This document shows, in pieces, positions 7,258-12,954 of a DNA stretch of 12,954 nucleotides; the stretch's first letter is position 1, and each line of letters opens with the position of its first letter. This DNA is from Acidobacteriota bacterium (GTDB taxonomy: Bacteria > Acidobacteriota > Terriglobia > Terriglobales > Acidobacteriaceae), in the NCBI GenBank assembly GCA_003225615.1, contig QIAS01000189.1, positions 1 to 12,954 of the forward strand, in the 5' to 3' direction. The position numbers and the translations under genes are program-made. Under the pieces are notes generated by a model. It saw only the letters and a list, made by a program, of their open reading frames with translations. It was not told the DNA's origin and ran no database searches.

Positions 7258-7733
7258 TGCATTCTCCCGGGTGCGAGGCTGACCTGCACCAGATTCCCTC
7301 GGTTATCCCGAATTGCGGCCAGGCTCATGGGCCGGATCAAATCAGAAAGCATTACTTTCTCCAATGCCCCGCGAACTACCTGATTTATGATTCGCTGGTT
7401 ATCTCGGATGGGGCAGGAGGGCTCCAGGTCGCAAAGTCCCGCCACGTTCGTACTGCATTCGGTGAGCGCAAGCGGTCCTTCCAGCGCTGAAACGACTTCG
7501 GCGACCGAAATAAGGTGCGGCTCGCGGACCAGGCTATAGCCGCCTCTGATCCCCCGATGCGAGGCCAGCAACCCGCTCTGAAGCAGCGTTTTCAAAAGCT
7601 TACTTACAGTGGGCAGCGGCACCCGGCATTTAATTGCCAGGTCGCGGGCTGTATGCAGCTCAGCCTTAGAACTCCGAGCGATCTGGCTCATTACCAGCAA
7701 ACCGTAGTCGGTCATTTTTCCGAGTCGAATCAT
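7254..7733 (-). CDS. Rrf2/IscR-family Fe-S-sensing transcriptional regulator of the suf operon
   Basis: This 159-residue protein has the Rrf2 layout. An N-terminal winged helix-turn-helix includes [14 protein letters not shown] (6-19), [13 protein letters not shown] (38-50) as the recognition region, and the wing [11 protein letters not shown] (58-68). A cysteine-bearing segment with Cys93, Cys101 and Cys107 follows, then a helix thought to mediate dimerisation. Three cysteines in this position bind a [2Fe-2S] cluster in IscR, so the protein probably senses cluster supply. The C-X7-C-X5-C spacing differs from the C-X5-C-X5-C of E. coli IscR. It is the first gene of the operon and overlaps sufB. 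Autorepression is likely given the operator-like site at its promoter. It most resembles the 'SUF system regulator' branch of Rrf2 proteins. Its start has only a weak SD (GGAATA). Confidence 0.9.
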   Translation of the reverse strand: MIRLGKMTDYGLLVMSQIARSSKAELHTARDLAIKCRVPLPTVSKLLKTLLQSGLLASHRGIRGGYSLVREPHLISVAEVVSALEGPLALTECSTNVAGLCDLEPSCPIRDNQRIINQVVRGALEKVMLSDLIRPMSLAAIRDNRGNLVQVSLAPGRMQ

Positions 7734-7754
7734 CTGTAAACTATTCCAAAATCA

Positions 7755-7768
7755 GGGTTTCTGAACCC
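7755..7768 (-). repeat. Short inverted repeat in the 5' leader of the suf operon
   Basis: On the minus strand GGGTT and AACCC flank a four-base loop (CAGA), between the predicted transcription start and the regulator's ATG. It may be a small leader hairpin or a second binding site for a dimeric regulator. The stem is only five pairs, so chance is possible. Confidence 0.35.
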
Positions 7769-7778
7769 ATCTAAATAG

Positions 7779-7791
7779 GACTGAATTAGTA
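7779..7791 (-). promoter_or_regulatory. Candidate Rrf2/IscR type-1 operator at the suf promoter
   Basis: The minus-strand bases TACTAATTCAGTC match 12 of 13 positions of the core of the E. coli IscR type-1 site (GACTRWWWYAGTC). The inverted ACT and AGT arms sit around a five-base AT-rich centre. The flanking bases agree less well with the full consensus. The site begins eight bases after the -10 box, covering the expected transcription start, where a bound repressor would block initiation. It lies directly in front of a gene for an Rrf2-family regulator. Confidence 0.6.
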
Positions 7792-7798
7792 CACATTC

Positions 7799-7827
7799 AT
7801 TATACGGCCTGACGGGTTAGGAGGCAA
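7799..7827 (-). promoter_or_regulatory. Predicted sigma70-type promoter of the suf operon
   Basis: TTGCCT (7827-7822) and a perfect TATAAT (7804-7799) are separated by 17 bases on the minus strand. Transcription would start near 7792, giving a leader of about 58 bases before the regulator's ATG at 7733. As the genes from the regulator to sufU are nearly contiguous, this promoter probably drives the whole suf operon. Confidence 0.7.
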
Positions 7828-7867
7828 GGGCTGGGGGCGTTTGGCCTAGCCTGTGAACTCTGCGGAG

Positions 7868-9001
7868 TTAAGCTCGATGCAGTTCGGTATTAGTTCGCAG
7901 GATGCGCAGAACGTGACTGCGGGAGAAGACTCCCTCGAGCCGGCCGTTCGACATGACAGGCAGCTGGTTAATGTCTTCGCTGCTCATCATTTCAAGCGCC
8001 TGCAGGGCTGGGGTTTCGGGTGAAACCGTGCGGAGCTGGCCGAGGGGACGCATCACGCTTTGTATGCTGGTCTGCGGCCAGAGTTCGCGGGGGACTGCTT
8101 TCACCTCGTTGGGCGTTATCAACCCCGTTACCTCGCCACCCCGGACAACGACGTAGCAGCGACGGCCGCTGCGCAGCAGGTATTCGTTGACGAAGTCCTG
8201 CAGGCTTAAGTGACCCTCTACGGTCGCACACTCGCGGTCCATAAGATCGGCGACATGGCGGCCACGGAGTCCGGCCATCAGCTCGACCGAAACGTAGCTG
8301 GCGCGAGAGGCGTCAAGCAGGAACCAACCGATGAACGCCAGCCAGAGTCCGCCGAAGTTCTGACCTTTAAAGAACTGAAATAGACCAAGCAGTATGAAGA
8401 TGAAGGCTACTAGCTGGCCTACCTGCGCGGCGAGTCGCGTGGCACGGTCGGCGTTACGGGTGATCCACCAGATCACGGCACGCAGGACACGGCCACCGTC
8501 AAGCGGATATCCGGGAATCATGTTGAAAGCCGCCAGCGTGATGTTGATGTAGCCGAGCCAGAGCAGCACGGCGCCAAAGGGCGTAGTCGGCTCAGTACCG
8601 GGTAGCCAGCCGGCCAGCCATGCGACACCCAAAAGAATGATCCCGATTATAAGACTGGTGATGGGACCGACAATCGCAATCCAAAACTCGGACTTGGCGT
8701 CCGAGGCTTCGGACTCGATCTGCGATACACCTCCCAGCGCGAACAGCGTGATCGTGCGCACGCGCAGTCCGCGTGCTTTTGCTAACAAGGAGTGCGCTAA
8801 CTCGTGAAGCAGAAGGGTTACGAAGAACAGCCCAGCAGTGACAATTGCTGCGGCCCAAATAACGGCCTCACCCCATCGCGGGTTCACGGCATGAAAGCGA
8901 TCCGCAAGGGAGAGCACGATTAGTACTGCGATGATGAACCAACTGTAATGAAGGCCAATCGAGATGCCGGAAATCCGGCCCAGCTTGACTTGCGCTTGCA
9001 T
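7868..9001 (-). CDS. M50-family site-2 membrane zinc protease with tandem CBS domains
   Basis: This is a 377-residue intramembrane metalloprotease of the site-2 protease family, in the CBS-containing subgroup that includes SpoIVFB-like and archaeal S2P proteins. The zinc site is HELAH (66-70) in one membrane segment and NMIPGYPLDGGR (160-171) with the ligand Asp168 in another. About six hydrophobic segments are visible (near 18-34, 45-65, 105-133, 143-162, 192-211 and 217-231). Two CBS domains fill about 245-375 and probably bind an adenine nucleotide that tunes activity. It has no PDZ domain, unlike RseP. The substrate is unknown; membrane-bound anti-sigma factors or similar regulators are usual for the family. 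The ATG at 9001 has only a distant GAGG. It appears to be transcribed separately from suf, ending 41 bases before the suf promoter. Confidence 0.93.
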   Translation of the reverse strand: MQAQVKLGRISGISIGLHYSWFIIAVLIVLSLADRFHAVNPRWGEAVIWAAAIVTAGLFFVTLLLHELAHSLLAKARGLRVRTITLFALGGVSQIESEASDAKSEFWIAIVGPITSLIIGIILLGVAWLAGWLPGTEPTTPFGAVLLWLGYINITLAAFNMIPGYPLDGGRVLRAVIWWITRNADRATRLAAQVGQLVAFIFILLGLFQFFKGQNFGGLWLAFIGWFLLDASRASYVSVELMAGLRGRHVADLMDRECATVEGHLSLQDFVNEYLLRSGRRCYVVVRGGEVTGLITPNEVKAVPRELWPQTSIQSVMRPLGQLRTVSPETPALQALEMMSSEDINQLPVMSNGRLEGVFSRSHVLRILRTNTELHRA

Positions 9002-9086
9002 TGGTCGTCAGGCCTCTATTGCAGACTATGATTTTACCTTTGCTCAGATGGCAGAGCTGATTGCAAAGTTGGAAAATATTTCGAGC

Positions 9087-9096
9087 TGGACGTCCA
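9087..9096. repeat. 10-base perfect palindrome upstream of the M50 protease gene
   Basis: TGGACGTCCA is a perfect palindrome, extended imperfectly to GCT...AGC, in the 169-base gap between the nitrilase-like gene and the M50 protease gene. It has no associated U-run. It could be an operator for the protease gene. No promoter could be placed confidently in the rest of this gap. Confidence 0.3.
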
Positions 9097-9170
9097 AGCG
9101 GGGAAGCAAGGACCGAAGCCGAGTCAGAGCGGATTACGACGAAAGCAGTAGGTCGGCAGGGGCGCGATGT

Positions 9171-10238
9171 TCACCGTTCCGGCCTCTTCCAGATGTCGCG
9201 ATCGTGCATGAGGCGTATCTGCCGTTTGATCACTTTTTGGCGGTACTCAGCGTGTTTCATCGGCTCTCGCTTCAGGTAAAGGTTCTTGGGATAAATGGGC
9301 TGTTCGTAAAGTATCTGGTAGAGCTCAGTGCGCAGGTCCTTCAGCCAGTTATCCCACTGCGCTCGGGGCCGGTGATCGCGTAGTGCCTCGACGTCGATTA
9401 CTCCGGCTACGTAGGTTGAGCCTCCTCCGTACTCCTGCCGGCCGACGATTTGACCCTTGTAATTAATGATGAAAGAACGTCCACCGAAAGTGTCGATGGG
9501 AGTGGTTTCTTCAGGGAACAGGTAATAGGTTCCGAGGTTCGGGGCCACAATATAGAGGTTGTTGTCCAACGCCCGAGCCCGACTTTGGATTTCGAAGATT
9601 TCGTTTCCAGTTGCGGGATGCGGATACGAGGCCCGGTAGACTACTTCCGCTCCGTTTAACGCCAACGCGCGGGCATTTTCCGGGTAGGAGCCTTCGTTCG
9701 CCATCATGATGCCGAGCCGGCCAATCTCGGTGTCTGCCACCGGCCAGAACGCATCCAGGGTGCGCCCGTACTTCTCAATCCACCAGTCGTAAACGTCATG
9801 CGGGCAGACGGAGTGCTCTACCGGGAAAAGCGGCGACACTTTGTAGTGTTTGAGAATTACCTTTCCCTTCGGGTTAATGATGAAGCCGACGTTGAAGAAG
9901 CGGTCCTTCAGGTCAGGATGGCGGGCTTTGGCTTGGGCCATGATGAAGGCGTCGTACTCGCGCGCGATCTTGCCTAGTTCTTCGGTTTCTTCTCCGGGTA
10001 TATCGATGGCGCATTCCCGCGCGAATTTTACGTGGTCCAGGTCGAGTACTTCGTCGTTGAAGGCTTGCAGCGCACCCTCAGGAAACGCGATCAAGCGGAC
10101 CGGAATATCTAACGCGGAGAGCCAACTGGCCGCTTTCACCAGATGCTTGAGGTGTTCGAGGTTTATCCTGATGTCCTTGCGACGACGAATCCCACGAACT
10201 GCGGGGACAAGGCCTACGGCCGTGTAAGGTTTCACCAC
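9171..10238 (-). CDS. Nitrilase-superfamily (carbon-nitrogen hydrolase-like) protein lacking the catalytic Cys
   Basis: The 355-residue protein has the CN-hydrolase fold pattern: FPEGA with Glu54, LKHYKVSPLFP with Lys133, and GIMMANEGSYPENARALALNGAEVV (split here only by description, 176-200) where members normally read 'G..ICYD..FPE'. At the nucleophile position the codon is GCG, giving Ala180 instead of Cys. GNEIFEIQSRARALDN and VAPN follow as in active members. The last 65 residues or so (rich in Arg, Tyr and Trp, including EQPIYPKNLYL) extend beyond the usual core. Active relatives hydrolyse amides, nitriles or carbamoyl groups. This one may be a non-hydrolytic binding protein, use another residue (Cys145 lies near the Lys loop), or belong to a clade with altered chemistry. 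The GTG start at 10238 is supported by a strong ribosome binding site. No substrate can be named. Confidence 0.85.
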   Translation of the reverse strand: MVKPYTAVGLVPAVRGIRRRKDIRINLEHLKHLVKAASWLSALDIPVRLIAFPEGALQAFNDEVLDLDHVKFARECAIDIPGEETEELGKIAREYDAFIMAQAKARHPDLKDRFFNVGFIINPKGKVILKHYKVSPLFPVEHSVCPHDVYDWWIEKYGRTLDAFWPVADTEIGRLGIMMANEGSYPENARALALNGAEVVYRASYPHPATGNEIFEIQSRARALDNNLYIVAPNLGTYYLFPEETTPIDTFGGRSFIINYKGQIVGRQEYGGGSTYVAGVIDVEALRDHRPRAQWDNWLKDLRTELYQILYEQPIYPKNLYLKREPMKHAEYRQKVIKRQIRLMHDRDIWKRPER

Positions 10239-10244
10239 CGCTGT

Positions 10245-10253
10245 CCTCCTCCC
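10245..10253 (-). promoter_or_regulatory. Strong ribosome binding site fixing the GTG start of the nitrilase-like gene
   Basis: GGGAGGAGG on the minus strand lies six bases before the GTG at 10238. The frame stays open upstream to the receptor's stop codon but has no ATG there, so this site decides the start. A second GTG directly follows the first. Confidence 0.7.
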
Positions 10254-10318
10254 TGGATGAGGCCGGCCAAGCGTAGCCGGAGGTGCGACAAAGTTGGAGT
10301 TGTCAAAACGGTCGCGTT

Positions 10319-10331
10319 GGCTTCGAAAGCC
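10319..10331 (-). terminator. Possible weak hairpin directly after the TonB receptor stop codon
   Basis: GGCTT and AAGCC pair across a TCG loop immediately after the TAA at 10334-10332. The only T-run (four T) comes about ten bases later, so termination would be inefficient at best. Read-through into the nitrilase-like gene, 93 bases downstream, is plausible. Confidence 0.25.
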
Positions 10332-12954
10332 TTAAAAGTTAATCCGGAACGAAAGCTGAATCTGACGCGCTGGCGCCACGAACTTGGGTGCGCCGAAGCC
10401 GCCGTTCCCGTCACTGATGTGATCGCCGAAGCGCTGTGGCACAGGCACCGGATTACCGAGCGGGTCCACGAAAGCACCCACGGGCGACGGGGTTACATAC
10501 AAGTGGTCTATCTCCTCCACGTTTGCCCTGTTAAAGAGATTGAATACTTCGAAGCTAGCTATTCCTTTTACCCTCTCGGTAAAAGGGATCTCGCGTTGCA
10601 AGCGTACGTCGACGTCGTAGTAGGAATCGCCTAAGTAGCTGTTGCGCGGCAGATTGTCCATGCGGTCGTTAAACGTGAATCCGTCATTATTCAGGTCGCC
10701 CTGCGGCGGAGCCGCGTTGATGGTGAAATGCCGCGGACTCTGCAGGCTGGTGAGCAGGGAAGCCTTAAAGTCCCGCAGTAACCGTGGCCACTGCTGCGGC
10801 GTCTCGGCTAGCAGCGCCAGTGTAAAGCGGTGACGGACGTCGTTGTCTCCGACAGCGCGATCAAACTCGGGGTGGAGGTAGTTCTCCGGCGTGTTCGGTA
10901 GGTTGACAGTAGTCGAAATGTCAATCGACTTGGAGTAGGTGTAGTTGGTGAGGAAGTTAAAGTGGTGCGAAAAGGCCTTTCGCAGGCTAACGGTGCCGGC
11001 ATTGTAAATGGAGAAGCCAATCGGCTTTACATAGAGTACAAAACCGAAACGAGGATCTGCCGGCCCACTGAAGATTTCTTTGCCGCTCGGCAATCTGGGA
11101 CAGTTTGCTTCCACATGTCCCGGGCAGTCGGCGTTGATGCTGGAATATACCGGCAACCGCATGGCATGCATCCACTGATAACCCAAGGAGAGGTACAGGT
11201 CTTTGCCGAGCTGGTGTTCAACTTCCAAACTGGCTTGCTCCGACAGAGGCTGGGGAAAATTCTTTTTCGCGTAACCCAGCGGGAACTGGCGCAAAGCGTT
11301 GGGCGCGGGATATTGTCCTGAATTCACGAAGTTGAAGAAGTCGGTTCGCAGCGTCCCGGGGAAGTTTACGCATAATCCGGGAACCAGGTTGGGATCGCAC
11401 GCTCCCACTACGCCGGAAGGTCCAAAGCCGATCAGGTTCTGGCTGGGGTTGGCGAACTCGGGCAGCAGAGGCTGGTTCATGTAACTGAATTCCGAAGCGC
11501 CCACCCAGCTCACCAGAATGTCACTGTATACGAATGGGGCGACGAACAATCCAGCGCCACCGCGAACGACGCCCTTACCGCCGTTGAAGGAGTATGCAAA
11601 ACTGGCGCGCGGCTGCACATTGTTGTAATTGGTGTTATGGAACCCACCTACCTGCTTCAGTTCAGAGCCGGAAGGGAGTTGGTCTACGTCGTAGTGAACG
11701 CCGAACGTAAAACTCAAGTTGGACATCGCTTTCCATTGGTCCTGGATGTAAGTGGACCAGAGGATGTGCTTGTAGCTCACTGACGTGGCATCATTGAAGG
11801 CCTGCTGGCTGGGTCCCGCGTATAGCCCGTTCTGAAAATTCGGATCGCGGTTGGGGATCTGCTGCCCGAAGAGCGCTCTGGGTTCCATGAACAGAAAGGC
11901 GACCGGCGTGCCTATACCCGTGCCTGGGATAATTGTGCCGTCAAAGGGGGGCAGACCAAAGAAGCTCTGCGGCGTCATAACCGCCAGCCCCGGGCTGAAC
12001 AGTGTTACCTGCGTGTCGGTCCAGATCGGTTGGACTTCACCCCCAAGCTTGAACGTATGTTTGCCTCGGATATAGGTGAGGTTCTCCGCGGTCTGGAAAT
12101 GCTGTTCCTTGTATAGGTGAACACTACCCACAAAACCGCCAGTTTCGATCAAGTCTGGAATTTGGAGCGCCGGTTCAAAACCGAGCCCCTTCGGATTCAG
12201 GTGGAAGTCGCGCCTGCCGTATTGGAGCAGCGTCTCCGAGGTTAAGTCATGGGTGAAGACGTGGGTCAGGTTGGCGTAGAGCGTCTGATCCCGCACGGGA
12301 TTGTCGCGGTAGGAAGACGGTAATCCTTCCCCCGGCACAGCTCCGCGCGCGTTCTGCTTGCGCGAATCGTTGAACAAGTAAGTGATGTTCAGCGACGTCT
12401 TTTCGCTAAGCAGATTGGTGCTTTTGAGGATGGTCTTGTCGTAATCATCGATTTGCAGGAGCGCGCCCAGGTTCTCCGGTTGCAAGCCGATAGCTTGCTT
12501 CACGGCATTGATGCCAGCGATGTTGTTCAAAATGAGTGACTCCGCCCGCCTCTGACCTTCGTAGCCCAGGAAATAAAAATTCTTTTCCTTGCGGATCGGG
12601 CCCCCGACCGTGGCTCCAAACTGGTTGAAGCGCAGGGTATTAAAACCGGGCGCAGCGAGCGAGTTATTCGCATCCAGATTGTTGTTGCGGAAATATTCGT
12701 ATGCCGAGCCATGCGTGTGATTGGTGCCGGCTTTGGTGATTGTGTTGACCACGGAACCCAGGTTGCGCCCCGTGTCCGTCGAGTAGGGACTGTCCACGAC
12801 GCGGAATTCCTGCACCCAGTCCTGCGAAGGACTGATGCGCTGCACGCCCGAGATGCTGGTGGTGTAATCGACACCGTCCAAGCCGAAGAACGATGTGTGG
12901 CTTTCGCGGACGCCTCCGAAGCTGAGCTTCAGCACGGTTTCTGTAAAAGGAGAC
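10332..12954 (-). CDS. Oar-like TonB-dependent outer-membrane receptor (partial, N-terminus beyond window)
   Basis: The frame is open to the window's right edge and encodes 873 residues. A GTG at 12935 is an internal codon, because in-frame coding (SPFTET) continues upstream of it. The visible part starts inside the plug domain: FFGLDGVDYTTS, then WVQEFRVVDSPYSTDTGRNLGSVVN, then TKAGTNHTHGSAYEYFRNNNLD and RFNQFGATVGGPI. This pattern is diagnostic of Oar-like receptors of Acidobacteriota. A long beta-barrel with alternating aromatic strands follows (for example HFNFLTNYTYSKSID) and ends in QLSFRINF, whose terminal Phe is the outer-membrane assembly signal. The missing N-terminus would normally hold a signal peptide and a carboxypeptidase-regulatory-like domain. 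Such proteins import large substrates such as glycans, peptides or chelated metals using TonB energy; the ligand cannot be deduced. Confidence 0.92.
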   Translation of the reverse strand, partial: SPFTETVLKLSFGGVRESHTSFFGLDGVDYTTSISGVQRISPSQDWVQEFRVVDSPYSTDTGRNLGSVVNTITKAGTNHTHGSAYEYFRNNNLDANNSLAAPGFNTLRFNQFGATVGGPIRKEKNFYFLGYEGQRRAESLILNNIAGINAVKQAIGLQPENLGALLQIDDYDKTILKSTNLLSEKTSLNITYLFNDSRKQNARGAVPGEGLPSSYRDNPVRDQTLYANLTHVFTHDLTSETLLQYGRRDFHLNPKGLGFEPALQIPDLIETGGFVGSVHLYKEQHFQTAENLTYIRGKHTFKLGGEVQPIWTDTQVTLFSPGLAVMTPQSFFGLPPFDGTIIPGTGIGTPVAFLFMEPRALFGQQIPNRDPNFQNGLYAGPSQQAFNDATSVSYKHILWSTYIQDQWKAMSNLSFTFGVHYDVDQLPSGSELKQVGGFHNTNYNNVQPRASFAYSFNGGKGVVRGGAGLFVAPFVYSDILVSWVGASEFSYMNQPLLPEFANPSQNLIGFGPSGVVGACDPNLVPGLCVNFPGTLRTDFFNFVNSGQYPAPNALRQFPLGYAKKNFPQPLSEQASLEVEHQLGKDLYLSLGYQWMHAMRLPVYSSINADCPGHVEANCPRLPSGKEIFSGPADPRFGFVLYVKPIGFSIYNAGTVSLRKAFSHHFNFLTNYTYSKSIDISTTVNLPNTPENYLHPEFDRAVGDNDVRHRFTLALLAETPQQWPRLLRDFKASLLTSLQSPRHFTINAAPPQGDLNNDGFTFNDRMDNLPRNSYLGDSYYDVDVRLQREIPFTERVKGIASFEVFNLFNRANVEEIDHLYVTPSPVGAFVDPLGNPVPVPQRFGDHISDGNGGFGAPKFVAPARQIQLSFRINF

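Noticed and set aside
7856..7869. A five-pair hairpin (AACTC-CGCA-GAGTT) at the M50 protease stop codon as a terminator
   Set aside because: The stem is short, overlaps the stop codon and has no following U-run.
10304..10309. A perfect TTGACA on the minus strand upstream of the nitrilase-like gene
   Set aside because: No -10-like hexamer occurs 15-19 bases downstream, so it was not called a promoter.
12933..12935. GTG at 12935 as the start of the TonB-dependent receptor
   Set aside because: The frame continues upstream to the window edge with matching coding content, and the protein would lack a signal peptide and most of its plug domain. The gene is simply cut by the window.

Overview
The window looks like a chromosomal segment of an acidobacterium, probably Terriglobia. 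This rests on an Oar-like TonB-dependent receptor of the type greatly expanded in that phylum, a SUF operon that includes a long-form SufT, and moderately GC-rich coding sequence. The assignment is inferred from family resemblance, since no rRNA or other marker gene is present. All eleven supported genes lie on the minus strand, so transcription runs from high to low coordinates. No convincing gene, tRNA, CRISPR array or insertion sequence was seen on the plus strand.

In transcription order, the right end (12954 to 10332) holds most of a TonB-dependent outer-membrane receptor whose N-terminus lies outside the window. Next is a nitrilase-superfamily protein (10238 to 9171) with a GTG start and a strong ribosome binding site. 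The position where the family's catalytic cysteine should be is alanine. A membrane-embedded M50 (site-2) protease with two CBS domains follows (9001 to 7868).

The core of the window is a complete seven-gene SUF iron-sulfur cluster operon (7733 to 1211): an Rrf2/IscR-like regulator, sufB, sufC, sufD, sufS, sufU and sufT. The first six genes are tightly packed, with ATGA or TGATG overlaps or gaps of 11 to 51 bases. SufS and SufU mobilise and receive sulfur, SufBCD is the scaffold and ATPase complex, and SufT is a maturation factor. A good sigma70-type promoter (TTGCCT, 17 bases, TATAAT) lies upstream of the regulator. A near-perfect IscR type-1 operator core sits at its expected transcription start, which suggests autoregulation by cluster status.

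sufT is set apart by a 76-base gap containing two overlapping, mutually exclusive hairpins. Its apparent true N-terminus is in a different frame from the rest of the protein, and one extra C in a CCCC run explains the break. The left end (1122 to 1) holds the first 374 residues of a secreted C39-like cysteine peptidase, cut by the window edge, with its own likely promoter. Nothing here is clearly a new multi-gene system. The best leads are the nitrilase-like protein lacking its nucleophile, the sufT frame break and the predicted suf control site.
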